NCBI GenBank assembly: GCA_019186985.1
Contig: JABARQ010000020.1
Span: 1 to 64,000 of the forward strand
Length of the DNA: 64,000 nt
Source: Prosthecobacter sp.
GTDB lineage: Bacteria; Verrucomicrobiota; Verrucomicrobiia; Verrucomicrobiales; Verrucomicrobiaceae
Direction of reading: 5' to 3'
The first letter of the stretch is position 1. Each line of letters opens with the position of its first letter. Made by a program: the position numbers and the translations under genes. Positions 10,729 through 19,273 of this stretch are shown here, in pieces. Under the pieces are notes generated by a model. That model searched no databases. It saw only the letters and a list, made by a program, of their open reading frames with translations, and was not told where the DNA came from.

Positions 10729-12129
10729 ATGAGCTCCCCGACCTCCCCCGACGCGTCCCTGCCCTGGTACAAGCAACTGAACGGCTACCACTGGTTTGTC
10801 TTCTTTGTCGCCAGCGCCGCCTGGTGCTTCGACTGCCTCGACCAGCAGCTTTTCATCCTGGCCCGGGACAACGCCCTGAAGGCGCTCGATCCAAACGGCG
10901 ACCAGGCCAAGCTCAGCGGCATGGCCATGAGTGTCTTCGTCGCCGGATGGGCCACGGGCGGCCTCATTTTTGGAGCCGTGGGCGACCGCATCGGACGCGC
11001 CCGGACGCTCGCCCTCACCGTGCTGATCTATTCGGTCTTCACTGGTCTTTCCTCCTTCGCCGCCACCTCCGACCAGTTCATGATCTATCGTGCGCTCACC
11101 GGCCTTGGCGTCGGTGGCGTCTTCGGCCTGGCGGTCGCCCTGGTGGCCGATTCCCTGCCTGACAGCGCGCGCGCCAAGGCGCTGGGCATGCTGCAGGCGC
11201 TGTCCGCCGTCGGCAACGTCACCGCCGGGTTGTGCGCCATGAGCGTCTCAGGCATGGACCCCAACGTCTCCTGGAAATACCTCTTCTGGATCGGTTCCGC
11301 CCCCGCCTTCCTCTGCATCTTCATCATGATCCGCCTGAAGGAGCCCGAGAAGTGGGTGGCGGCCAAGGCGGCGAGCCAGGTGGACAAGTCGAAGGCGATG
11401 GGTTCCTACCTGAGCCTGTTCGGCGACGCCCGCTGGCGGACGCCCGCCCTCTTCGGCATGCTCCTCTGCGTGTCCGCCGTCATCGGTCTCTGGGGCATCG
11501 GCTTCTTCAGCAACAAGCTGGTCGCCCCCGCCATCGCCGCCGCGCTGGCGGAGCAGAACCTTTCACCGGAGAAAGTCGGTCCCGCCAAGCAGTGGTGGGC
11601 CGCCGCCAACCTCATCGTGCAGAACATCGGCGCCTTCTTCGGCATGATCGCCTTCAGCAAGGCCGCCTCGCATTTCGGCCGCAAGCCGGTCTTCGCCATC
11701 GCCTTCATCGCCGCCATGGCCTCGACCGTCTTTTTCTATCAATGCTTCAAGACCACGTCGGACATCTGGATGAGTTTTGTGATGGGCTTCTGCCAGCTCT
11801 CCCTCTTCGCCGGCTTCGCCATCTACCTGCCTGAGCTCTTCCCGACCCGCCTCCGCAGCACGGGCACCAGCTTCTGCTACAACGTCGGCCGCTTCATCGC
11901 CGCCAGCGGCCCGCTCACCCTCGGCGTGCTTGCCTCCAACCTTGCCAAGGAAGCCAAGGCCGCCCTGCCAGCCATCCCAGAGGAAGCCGCCCGCAAGGCT
12001 GCGGAAGCCGCAGCCGAACTGGCCGCCTTCCGCAATGCTGGAACCTGGATGAGCCTGATCTTTGTGCTCGGCCTGGCCGCCCTGCTTTTCCTGCCGGAAA
12101 CCAAGGGCCGCCCGATGCCCGAGGATTGA
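10729..12129 (+). CDS. MFS transporter, sugar/organic acid type
   Basis: 466 residues with about 12 predicted membrane helices. Signature features of the major facilitator superfamily are the loop motif GDRIGRART after helix 2, the related SHFGRKPVFA in the second half, and PELFPTRLRSTGTS before helix 11, typical of the sugar-porter/aromatic-acid branch. A long helical Ala/Glu-rich loop (about residues 410-440) lies before the last helix. ATG 10729 was preferred to an in-frame GTG at 10687 because MSSPTSP leads directly into the conserved LPWYKQLNGYHW start. Substrate is not predictable. It is divergent from the DUF58-fusion gene, and the next gene starts 23 bases downstream. Confidence 0.9.
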   Translation: MSSPTSPDASLPWYKQLNGYHWFVFFVASAAWCFDCLDQQLFILARDNALKALDPNGDQAKLSGMAMSVFVAGWATGGLIFGAVGDRIGRARTLALTVLIYSVFTGLSSFAATSDQFMIYRALTGLGVGGVFGLAVALVADSLPDSARAKALGMLQALSAVGNVTAGLCAMSVSGMDPNVSWKYLFWIGSAPAFLCIFIMIRLKEPEKWVAAKAASQVDKSKAMGSYLSLFGDARWRTPALFGMLLCVSAVIGLWGIGFFSNKLVAPAIAAALAEQNLSPEKVGPAKQWWAAANLIVQNIGAFFGMIAFSKAASHFGRKPVFAIAFIAAMASTVFFYQCFKTTSDIWMSFVMGFCQLSLFAGFAIYLPELFPTRLRSTGTSFCYNVGRFIAASGPLTLGVLASNLAKEAKAALPAIPEEAARKAAEAAAELAAFRNAGTWMSLIFVLGLAALLFLPETKGRPMPED

Positions 12130-12152
12130 CCCGCTTTCCCTCCTTTTCGCCC

Positions 12153-12434
12153 ATGACGCCAGCAGAACTCGCTGCCGCCACCACCCTGCCCTCCGGTTTG
12201 ACGCCGGAAGCGGAGGCTCTCTGGCACGCCAGGCATGGCAGCTGGGAAAGCGCCCACAACATCGCGCAGGACATCCCCACGAAGCTGGGCTCATGGATTC
12301 ATGCCCTGCTGCATGTCATCGAGGGAGATCAATGGAACGCGGATTATTGGTTTGCCAAGGCTGGCAAGCCCTCACGAGGTTCCAAGGACGTTGACGCCCT
12401 TTGGCAGGAAATAGCCTCCACGATCCTGAAGTGA
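12153..12434 (+). CDS. small conserved hypothetical protein
   Basis: 93 residues, soluble and acidic, with no signal peptide. The middle reads WIHALLHVIEGDQWNADYWFAKAG, a Trp/His-rich helical pattern of a kind I recall in short uncharacterised bacterial proteins where a 'HALLH.iEGD..NA.YWy.rAG' core recurs. I cannot assign a function. It ends in a GTGA overlap with the Smr-domain gene, so the two are almost certainly translated together. An earlier in-frame ATG at 12126 would add nine residues; 12153 was chosen because MTPAELAAA looks like a natural N-terminus. Confidence 0.7.
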   Translation: MTPAELAAATTLPSGLTPEAEALWHARHGSWESAHNIAQDIPTKLGSWIHALLHVIEGDQWNADYWFAKAGKPSRGSKDVDALWQEIASTILK

Positions 12435-12727
12435 ACCCGGAACTGCCGGAAGACCCTGTGGAGATCGAGATCACCCCCGAACTCGATCTTCACACCTTCC
12501 AGCCCGGTGAAGTCGGAAGCCTGCTGGAGGATTACCTGGGTGAATGCCGAAAACGTGGCATCCTCTCCGTCAGAGTCATTCATGGCAAAGGCACCGGAGC
12601 GCTGCGGATCGGCGTGCATGAGAAGCTGGCGCGGCTGGAAATGGTGGAATCCATCACCTGGCCGGCGGGCGCGGACAGCGGCGGCTGGGGTGCCACCTGG
12701 GTGCGCTTAAAGGAAGCCCCGGCTTAG
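12431..12727 (+). CDS. stand-alone Smr-domain protein
   Basis: 98 residues from a GTG start that overlaps the previous stop codon (GTGA). The whole protein is a small MutS-related (Smr) domain: LDLHTFQPGE carries the conserved D-x-H motif and VIHGKGTGALR the conserved HGKG loop. Smr domains act as nucleases or nucleic-acid-binding modules, for example at the C-terminus of MutS2 or in ribosome-rescue factors; this short form lacks any MutS part. It ends four bases into the convergent FHA-cyclase gene. A TTG at 12401 is possible but less likely. Confidence 0.85.
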   Translation: MNPELPEDPVEIEITPELDLHTFQPGEVGSLLEDYLGECRKRGILSVRVIHGKGTGALRIGVHEKLARLEMVESITWPAGADSGGWGATWVRLKEAPA

Positions 12728-13644
12728 GACAGCACGGGTTCGCTTTCCACCAGGGCATAAACCTCGACAGGTTCGGGCTGCCCCTTCACCGGATGGATGC
12801 CGACGTTCTTGTAGTCGTTCAGGCCTTCCGGCCAGCCGTCCAGGAACTTGGAGCCGGCAAGGACGGGCACCTGCAGCTTTCGGGTCAGGCTCTCGATTCG
12901 GAAGGTCACGTTCACCTCCTCACCCACGGCCGTGTTGACACCACGGCCCATGGCTCCCAGGGCCACGTCACCGACGTTGAGACCGATGTGACAGTGAACT
13001 TCGAGTCCACGATCCTCCCTGAGCGCCTTGCGAACCGGCGAGTTCCCTGCTTCAGGCCCGCTGAGGATTCTGGCGGCTTCCGTCGCCCGCTTGCGCACTT
13101 CAATGCTGTCGCCGGCCCAGTAGGCAAACACGCCGTCGCCGATAAACTTGTCGATGATGGCCCCCCGTGACTTCAGGACCTGCTCGCACTGTGCATACCA
13201 TTCACGGAGCATGGCGGCCACCTCCTCGGCGTTGAGCTGGGCGGACAGGCTGGTGAAATTGCGCAGGTCACCGACCAGCAGCGTCGCCTTCACGGTCTTC
13301 ACCGGCAGCGCGACGGTGTGCATCATGTTCGTGCTGCTGGCCGAATGCCCTTCCTGCTCGCCATCATCGGTCTCAAAGGCAAACAGGCAGGTGCCAAGCT
13401 GGATCCGGTCGCCATGACGCAGGGCCCTGGCGGTGGTGATGGCGACGTCATTGACAAAGCTGCCGTTGGCGCTGCCAAGGTCGGAGATCCAGTAAAGCCC
13501 GCCGTCCCGACGAATGGTCGCATGCTGGCGGGAAACGCCATTGTCCTGGAGGCGGATGCTGGCATCCGGACTGCGGCCCAGGAGGTTGAAGTCCGCCAGC
13601 GCGTACTCCACTCCCTTGTCATGCTGTCTTAAATAGGCGGGCAT
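12724..13644 (-). CDS. FHA domain-class III nucleotide cyclase
   Basis: 306 residues. Residues about 1-95 form a forkhead-associated domain that should bind phosphothreonine peptides: GRSPDASI at 23-30, SRQHATI at 38-44, and DLGSANGSFVN near 55-65. A short linker leads to a class III adenylate/guanylate cyclase domain from about residue 117. Metal-binding aspartates D126 (VGDLRNFT) and D170 (KFIGDGVFAYW), and the transition-state pair N245 and R249 (GEEVNVTFRIE), are present, so it is probably active. ATP versus GTP preference cannot be decided. No membrane segment, so a cytosolic enzyme. Known proteins with this pairing are usually inferred to couple Ser/Thr kinase signalling to cyclic nucleotides; no kinase gene is in the window. 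Confidence 0.9.
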   Translation of the reverse strand: MPAYLRQHDKGVEYALADFNLLGRSPDASIRLQDNGVSRQHATIRRDGGLYWISDLGSANGSFVNDVAITTARALRHGDRIQLGTCLFAFETDDGEQEGHSASSTNMMHTVALPVKTVKATLLVGDLRNFTSLSAQLNAEEVAAMLREWYAQCEQVLKSRGAIIDKFIGDGVFAYWAGDSIEVRKRATEAARILSGPEAGNSPVRKALREDRGLEVHCHIGLNVGDVALGAMGRGVNTAVGEEVNVTFRIESLTRKLQVPVLAGSKFLDGWPEGLNDYKNVGIHPVKGQPEPVEVYALVESEPVLS

Positions 13645-13772
13645 CTGGATCTGATATGAAAGCTTTCAAGCAATTAGCGCGCCGGAAGTCAAGCCCGCGC
13701 GTGGAAGTTTTCCGAAGCTTCCCCTTAGAACGGTGACAATCCTGTTTTTCTAGTCACCTACGCAAAGCTGAC

Positions 13773-13800
13773 AAAGAAAAAGCCCGCCTTGCAGCGGGCT
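13773..13800 (-). terminator. intrinsic terminator after tRNA-Asp
   Basis: On the minus strand AGCCCGC and GCGGGCT form a 7-base-pair stem with a six-base loop, followed by TTTTCTTT. It starts 12 bases beyond the CCA end of the tRNA gene, so it is well placed to end the tRNA transcript. Confidence 0.8.
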
Positions 13801-13812
13801 TCCTTGAATTTC

Positions 13813-13889
13813 TGGCGGAGCGGACGGGGCTCGAACCCGCGACCTCCAACGTGACAGGCTGGCGTTCTAACCGACTGAACTACCGCTCC
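13813..13889 (-). tRNA. tRNA-Asp (GTC)
   Basis: 77 bases including an encoded CCA end. The acceptor stem is GGAGCGG paired with CCGCTCC, the discriminator is G, the D-arm carries GTTCAGTCGGTTAGAAC, the anticodon loop is CTGTCAC with anticodon GTC, and the T-arm contains GGGTTCGAACCCC. The overall sequence is close to E. coli tRNA-Asp as I recall it. It lies alone between the FHA-cyclase and FKBP genes and is followed by an intrinsic terminator. Confidence 0.97.
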
Positions 13890-14022
13890 TTCCCAGAAAG
13901 ATGGGCCGCGATACTAGCGCCCTCTGACGAAGTGGCAAATGGAAAAACTCTGAAGATGCGTTTTTTCAATCCAGCCCTTTCGGTCGTTCATGCTCGCGCT
14001 GTCTGCACATGGCTTCCCAGCC

Positions 14023-14061
14023 AAAAAAAGGCGGCTGCCGGATTGACCTGGCAGCCGCCTT
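14023..14061 (-). terminator. intrinsic terminator of the FKBP gene
   Basis: A perfect 12-base-pair stem (AAGGCGGCTGCC with GGCAGCCGCCTT) with a 10-base loop, followed on the minus strand by seven T residues. It lies just 20 bases past the FKBP stop codon. Confidence 0.88.
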
Positions 14062-14081
14062 GGAAGGGATGCTGGAGCTGG

Positions 14082-14816
14082 TTACTTCTCGATCTTCAGG
14101 AGCTCGACTTCGAACACCAGGGTTTCACCCGGGCCGATGTCCGTACCGGCGCCGTTGTCACCATAGGCCAGGTCCGAAGGAATGAAGAACTTGAACTTGG
14201 ATCCGACGGACATGAGCTGAAGGCCTTCCGTCCAGCCCTTGATGACCTCCTGGACACCAAAGGTGATCGGCTCGCCACGCTGCACGCTGCTGTCGAAGAC
14301 CTTGCCGTTCACCAGGGTGCCGTGGTAATGCACATTCACCTTGTCGGTCGGAACCGGCTTGGCGCCGTCGCCCTGCTTGATGACCTCGTACTGCAGGCCG
14401 CTTGCGGTGGTCTTCACCTCGGGGCGCTTGCCATTTTCCGCCAGGAACTTGCTTCCGGCAGCCTTGGATTCAACGGCCTTGGCCGCAGCCTCCTTCTGCA
14501 TTTCGGCCTGGATCTCGGCCATGCGGCTCTGCATATATTTTTCAAAGACACCCATGGCGGCCTCGAGCTCCTCCTGCTTGTACTTCGGCTCCTTTCCGCC
14601 AAGGACGTCCTGGACGGCGGCAGTGAAGTTTTCGAGGCTGATGTCGATCTTCTGCTGCTTGAACTGACCGCCGATCTGGCGGCCGATGAAGTAGCTGACC
14701 TTTTCCATGTCGGGCTTGGCGGCGGGAGATTCGGCGGGCTTCACGGTGTTGTCTTGAGCGGTGAGGGGGGACGCGGCCACCAGGGCGGCCAGGGCGAGAC
14801 TGAGGGTGGATTTCAT
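14082..14816 (-). CDS. FKBP-type peptidyl-prolyl isomerase, periplasmic
   Basis: 244 residues. A signal peptide (MKSTLSLALAALVAASPLTA, cleavage near residue 20) precedes a helical FKBP_N dimerisation domain rich in Gln/Lys/Glu (about 30-130) and a C-terminal FKBP domain (about 140-244), with VNVHYHGTLVNGKVFDSS, FGVQEVIKGWTEGLQLM and FIPSDLAYGDNGAG. This is the FkpA/Mip arrangement: a dimeric proline isomerase and chaperone of the cell envelope. ATG 14816 was chosen over an upstream frame extension because the signal peptide starts there. It has its own terminator and probably forms a single-gene unit; proS is divergent, 131 bases away. Confidence 0.93.
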   Translation of the reverse strand: MKSTLSLALAALVAASPLTAQDNTVKPAESPAAKPDMEKVSYFIGRQIGGQFKQQKIDISLENFTAAVQDVLGGKEPKYKQEELEAAMGVFEKYMQSRMAEIQAEMQKEAAAKAVESKAAGSKFLAENGKRPEVKTTASGLQYEVIKQGDGAKPVPTDKVNVHYHGTLVNGKVFDSSVQRGEPITFGVQEVIKGWTEGLQLMSVGSKFKFFIPSDLAYGDNGAGTDIGPGETLVFEVELLKIEK

Positions 14817-14947
14817 GAGAAGGCCGCGAGACTCGGGGGGATGTGTCCGGCGGTCAACCAAAGAAACGCCTTCCTTGGCCGCCCGTCCGTCGCACGGCGT
14901 TCACGCCATTTGACCGCCCGCGCTTTGCCTCTACTCTGCGCGCCCTC

Positions 14948-16459
14948 ATGAGCCAGACAGCCATCACTCCCACCCGCGAAAAAGACTTTCCTGAATGGTA
15001 CCAGCAGGTCGTGCGCGCCGCCGACCTCGCCGAAAACTCTGAAGTCCGTGGCTGCATGGTCATCAAGCCCTGGGGCTACGGCCTCTGGGAGAACATCCAG
15101 CGACAGCTGGACGCCAAGTTCAAGGAGACCGGCCACGTCAACGCCTACTTCCCCCTGCTCATCCCCCTCAGCTACCTGGAAAAGGAGGCCGAGCATGCCG
15201 AGGGGTTTGCCACTGAATGCGCCGTGGTCACCCATCACAGGCTGGAGGCGCAGAAGCAGCCCGACGGCACCATCAAGATGATCCCGACCGGCGAACTCGC
15301 CGAACCTTTCGTCATCCGCCCGACCTCGGAAACCATCATCGGCGCCGCCTTCGCCCGCTGGGTGGAAAGCTACCGTGACCTGCCGCTCCTCATCAACCAG
15401 TGGGCCAACGTGATGCGCTGGGAGATGCGCCCCCGCCTCTTCCTCCGCACCGCCGAATTCCTCTGGCAGGAAGGACACACCGCCCACGAAACCGCCGAGG
15501 AGGCCATTGAGGAAACCCGCCTCATGCACCGCGTTTATGCCGACTTCCTCCGCAATCACCTCGCCATTCCGGTCATCCCGGGCGAGAAGACTGAAAACGA
15601 ACGCTTCCCCGGCGCCGTCAACACCTACACAGTCGAGGCCATGGTTCAGGACCGCAAGGCCATCCAGGCCGGCACCAGCCACTACCTCGGCCAGAACTTC
15701 GCCAAGGCCGCCAACATCCAGTTCCTCGGCCGTGACAACACCCGCCAGCTTGTTCATACCACGAGCTGGGGGGTCAGCACCCGCCTCATCGGCACGCTCA
15801 TCATGGCGCATGGAGATGATGACGGCGTCATCCTGCCTCCGCGTGTGGCTCCGAACCAGATCGTCATTCTTCCGGTGACCCCAAAGGAGGACACCCGTCA
15901 GGAGATCATCGACGCCTGCGAGGCCCTTGCCAAAACCCTGCGCAGCCAGACTTTCCACGGCGAACCCCTGCGTGTGCATGTCGACAAACGCGACCTCCAG
16001 GGCGGGGCGAAGAACTGGGAATGGATCAAAAAAGGCGTTCCCCTCCGCCTTGAAATGGGACCGCGCGACATCGCCAGCCGCACTGTCGCGGTCGCCCGCC
16101 GCGACCTGCCGCCGAAGCAGAAGGAGTTTCTCCAGAAGGAGGACCTCATCCGTGACATCACGGAAAAGCTTCAGGACATCCAGGACGCCCTGCTGAAGCG
16201 GGCCGTCGAGATGCGTGATGCCAACATGAAGAAGCTGGACACGCTTGACGAGTTCAAGGCCTTCTTCGCCGACAACGCCCAGGGAGGATTTGCCCTCATG
16301 CACTGGGCTGGCAGCAACGAGGAGGAGGATCAGATCGCCAAGGAGATGAAGGTGACCATCCGCTGCATTCCCCTGGGGGATGAGTTTGCCGAGGAGGGGA
16401 AGTGCTTCCTCACCGGCAGGCCAAGCTCACGCCGCGTCGTGTTTGCCCGCAGCTACTAG
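14948..16459 (+). CDS. proS: proline--tRNA ligase, archaeal/eukaryal type
   Basis: 503 residues. A class II synthetase charging tRNA-Pro. Length and motifs match the short 'type 3' form found in archaea, eukaryotes and some bacteria: VIKPWGYGLWENIQRQLD, RPTSETIIGAAFARWV (motif 2 region) and MRWEMRPRLFLRTAEFLWQE, and there is no insertion editing domain. The C-terminus carries the extra domain ending in GRPSSRRVVFARSY, as in this type. Translation starts at ATG 14948; the longer frame to 14843 has no conserved residues. It converges with the SDR gene with 24 bases between stops. Confidence 0.96.
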   Translation: MSQTAITPTREKDFPEWYQQVVRAADLAENSEVRGCMVIKPWGYGLWENIQRQLDAKFKETGHVNAYFPLLIPLSYLEKEAEHAEGFATECAVVTHHRLEAQKQPDGTIKMIPTGELAEPFVIRPTSETIIGAAFARWVESYRDLPLLINQWANVMRWEMRPRLFLRTAEFLWQEGHTAHETAEEAIEETRLMHRVYADFLRNHLAIPVIPGEKTENERFPGAVNTYTVEAMVQDRKAIQAGTSHYLGQNFAKAANIQFLGRDNTRQLVHTTSWGVSTRLIGTLIMAHGDDDGVILPPRVAPNQIVILPVTPKEDTRQEIIDACEALAKTLRSQTFHGEPLRVHVDKRDLQGGAKNWEWIKKGVPLRLEMGPRDIASRTVAVARRDLPPKQKEFLQKEDLIRDITEKLQDIQDALLKRAVEMRDANMKKLDTLDEFKAFFADNAQGGFALMHWAGSNEEEDQIAKEMKVTIRCIPLGDEFAEEGKCFLTGRPSSRRVVFARSY

Positions 16460-16483
16460 CCAGGCCTGTCCTGTGCCGGAGTT

Positions 16484-17296
16484 TCATCCACGGGACTCAG
16501 GCGCCCCGCCCTCGCTGACCGTCCATCCACCATCCACAGCCAGCACCTGGCCCGTGATGAAGCCGGCGGCGCGGGAAAGCAGGAACAGGGCCGCGCCATC
16601 GCAGTCCTGGGGAAGCCCGACACGACCACCATCGAGCGGCTGCTTGGCGGCGATGAAGCTCATGATGGCGTCATTGCCGACGGCGCGCTGAGACATCGGC
16701 GTCTCCACCAGAGCCGGGGCAATGACGTTCACCCGGATGTTCTGCGGTGCGTAGTGGCTGGCGATGGATTTGCTGAAGCCGATGATGCCCGCCTTGGCCG
16801 CCGCATAGGCATGGCTGGCGAAATACTGAGGGGATGGCGACCAGCCCAGCACGCTGCCCATGTTGAGGATGCAGCCCCCTTCACCCTGGCGGAGGAACTG
16901 ACGCACGGCGGCGCGGTTGGAGAAGATCACTGACTGTAAATTCAGCTCGAGCGTGTAACGCAGCCCCTCGTCCGACATCTCATGGAGCGCCCCGTCACCC
17001 TTGGAGCGTCCGCTGCCGCCGGCCACATGATAAAGTGCGTCCAGCCTGCCAAACCGTTCCACCGCCAGGGCGGTGGCCTGCTCCGCTGTTTCTGACTGTG
17101 AGGCATCGCCGGCCAGGCCGCAGGCCGATCCGCCAAGAAGCCCCAGGCTCTCCTGCACATTGGCTTCCGAACGGCTTGAAACAACCACCCGGGCGCCATT
17201 GGCCACCAGGGCCTGGGCGGCGGACAGGCCAAGGCCGGTCGTCCCGCCCATGATCACCACCACCAGTCCTTCGACATCATAACGCACGCTGCTCAT
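16484..17296 (-). CDS. short-chain dehydrogenase/reductase (SDR)
   Basis: 270 residues, the classical SDR size. The nucleotide-binding motif GGTTGLG lies near residue 18, the structural motif is N-x-A-G-like (YHVAGGSG), and the catalytic centre is a serine in ILNMGSVLG plus Y-x-x-x-K in SHAYAAAKAG. The C-terminal GQVLAVDGGWT is typical of the FabG-like branch. The enzyme is cytosolic and NAD(P)-dependent; its substrate is unknown. It lies between proS and the small gene downstream of hsp70, with about 100 bases on the latter side. Confidence 0.9.
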   Translation of the reverse strand: MSSVRYDVEGLVVVIMGGTTGLGLSAAQALVANGARVVVSSRSEANVQESLGLLGGSACGLAGDASQSETAEQATALAVERFGRLDALYHVAGGSGRSKGDGALHEMSDEGLRYTLELNLQSVIFSNRAAVRQFLRQGEGGCILNMGSVLGWSPSPQYFASHAYAAAKAGIIGFSKSIASHYAPQNIRVNVIAPALVETPMSQRAVGNDAIMSFIAAKQPLDGGRVGLPQDCDGAALFLLSRAAGFITGQVLAVDGGWTVSEGGAPESRG

Positions 17297-17400
17297 GCCC
17301 GCCTTTTAGTGCCGGGCACACGGACGGCTCAATCTGAAACTGTCGATGACAGTTCAAAAGACAGGATGAGACATCATCCTCCACGCCCAGGCACCGAGTG

Positions 17401-17742
17401 TCAGATTTCGCCAAACACCTTTTCCCGCACCACGACGATGGCGTCGAGCATCCGGTCCGCCTCGGCACGCACCTTGGGATCAAGGCTGGAGGCACCCCGG
17501 TTGTAGCGGCGGTAGAGCAGCTTCAGCCGGGCGGCAACCTGGTCGCGCGGCATCTTGGGCGTGATTTCGCACAGCTCCTCGGGCGTCCTGGGCGTGGCGG
17601 GCGCACCCGCCACAGGCACCACCTTGCTGAGCAGGCCTGCCCCTGAGGAGGGTGCCACCGGCAGCGGTCCGGAGGGACGGGCCGGCGCCTGGGCCTTGGC
17701 CTGCTGGGATTTGGAAAGGGATTGAAGGATTTTCTTGAACAT
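17401..17742 (-). CDS. hypothetical protein downstream of the Hsp70 gene
   Basis: 113 residues. The N-terminus (MFKKILQSLSKSQQAKAQ) is basic and helical, residues about 20-50 are Pro/Ala/Gly-rich and probably disordered, and the C-terminal half is a charged helical segment (ELCEITPKMPRDQVAARLKLLYRRYNRG...). No known domain was recognised. It begins 40 bases after the Hsp70 stop on the same strand, so it is probably cotranscribed and may be a partner of that chaperone; this is inference from position only. Confidence 0.65.
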   Translation of the reverse strand: MFKKILQSLSKSQQAKAQAPARPSGPLPVAPSSGAGLLSKVVPVAGAPATPRTPEELCEITPKMPRDQVAARLKLLYRRYNRGASSLDPKVRAEADRMLDAIVVVREKVFGEI

Positions 17743-17782
17743 GGCCTGCTGGGCGGAGTGTAGGTTGAAAGCGGGGGCCGGC

Positions 17783-19273
17783 TTATTCGATGCGCATCTG
17801 TCTGAGGCTGACGGTCTTCTTCTTCAGATCTTCCTCCGAGAGAACACCCGCACCCTTGTAGCTGACCGCCACTTCACGGCTGCGGCCCGACTGCTTGTCC
17901 ACCACCAGGGCGCGTACTCGCTGGTTTTCATCGTAGCTGAAGGTGACAGCCACCTCGCAGCCCTTCGGCCGGTTCGGCGGCACCTCAAGCGTGATCCGTC
18001 CGATGATGTCGACGTAGCGCGGGTCCTCGTCCTCGCCCTGGGTGATGTCCACCTCGATGACACGTTCGTTGTCCTCGCTGGTCTGGTAGACCTGCGTCTT
18101 CGAGCAGGGGATCGGCGTGTTCTTGGGGATGACGATGGAGTTCATCAGCTTTTCCTCGCCGGTCCTGGCGTTGTAAACCATGGCGAGCGTGCCGTAGCTG
18201 GCGTTGCACACCTCCTGGATGCGGGCGGATTTCTTGGCGAACAACGCGGCGCCAAGGGCCACGCATTCATCGACATTGCCGCAGGATTTCGGAGCCTGGC
18301 CAAACATCTTCTCCAGCACCTGCTTCACCTTCGGGATGCGGGTGGAGCCGCCGACCAGCACCACATGGTCGATCTCCGCCGCCTTGAGCTTTGCGGAATC
18401 CAGGGCCTGTTCAACAAGCATGACCGTGCGTGTCAGCATGTGACGCACCATCGTCTCGAAGCCGTCGCGGGTCAGGTCGATGCGGGCGATGCCGTTGTTC
18501 TGGTCGTTTGAGACGGTGTCGTTCACCCGCTGCAGCTTGGAGAGCATCTTCTTGGCGTCCTCCGTGGCCTGGAGGATCCGGCGGCGGTGCCGCTCATCCG
18601 TCCAGAGCCTGGCGCCGGTCTGCCTGCTGTACTGCTCGGCATAGGCGTCGAGAAGCAGCTCATCAAAGTTGCTGCCACCCAGATGCCTCGCGCCTTCGCT
18701 GGTCAGGATCCGGATGCCATCCCCCTGCACTTCCAGGATCGTCACGTCCAGGGTGCCGCCACCCAGGTCGTACACCAGGATCCGGCCCTGCACCCCCTGG
18801 CTGTGGGCGTAGTAGACCGCAGCGGCCGTCGGCTCGTTCACCAGGCGCCGGACCTTCATCCCCGCCATTTCAGCGGCGGCGATGGTGCTCTTGCGGGCAA
18901 GCTCGTTGAAGTTCGCCGGCACCGTGATGACCACCTCGTTGATGTCCCCGATGATCCGTGAGCAGTCCCGCTTCAGCTTGGCCAGGATCAGGGCGGAGAT
19001 CTCCGCAGGCGTCCATTTGCGCCCGTCGATCTCCACCAGATGCTCCGGATCATCCATGTGGCGCTTGATCTGGAAAATGGTGCGGTCGGGCTCCCCTCCG
19101 TCACGCGCAGCGCTTCCCACCAGCTTCACATCCTCATGCCCGTCAAAGAAAACCACGGAAGGCGTCAGGCGCTCACCGTCAGCGTTGGGGACGATTTCAG
19201 GATTGCCGTCCGGCTTGAGGTAAGCAAGTCCGGAAAGAGTGGTGCCGAGGTCGATGCCGACGAATTCTGCCAT
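17783..19273 (-). CDS. Hsp70-family protein lacking the C-terminal lid
   Basis: 496 residues against roughly 600-640 for DnaK. The ATPase domain is complete: IDLGTTLSG at about 7-15, VITVPANFNELAR, RLVNEPTAAAVYYA, the phosphate loop VYDLGGGTLDVTIL, and VLVGGSTRIPKV. A beta-sandwich substrate-binding domain follows (IPKNTPIPCSKTQVYQTSEDN...), but the protein stops soon after it, without the helical lid or a DnaK-type EEVD-like end. It is therefore not the housekeeping DnaK, but a short paralogue of the HscC/DnaK-like kind. No CIRCE element is visible upstream. The following small gene may be a dedicated partner. Confidence 0.9.
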   Translation of the reverse strand: MAEFVGIDLGTTLSGLAYLKPDGNPEIVPNADGERLTPSVVFFDGHEDVKLVGSAARDGGEPDRTIFQIKRHMDDPEHLVEIDGRKWTPAEISALILAKLKRDCSRIIGDINEVVITVPANFNELARKSTIAAAEMAGMKVRRLVNEPTAAAVYYAHSQGVQGRILVYDLGGGTLDVTILEVQGDGIRILTSEGARHLGGSNFDELLLDAYAEQYSRQTGARLWTDERHRRRILQATEDAKKMLSKLQRVNDTVSNDQNNGIARIDLTRDGFETMVRHMLTRTVMLVEQALDSAKLKAAEIDHVVLVGGSTRIPKVKQVLEKMFGQAPKSCGNVDECVALGAALFAKKSARIQEVCNASYGTLAMVYNARTGEEKLMNSIVIPKNTPIPCSKTQVYQTSEDNERVIEVDITQGEDEDPRYVDIIGRITLEVPPNRPKGCEVAVTFSYDENQRVRALVVDKQSGRSREVAVSYKGAGVLSEEDLKKKTVSLRQMRIE

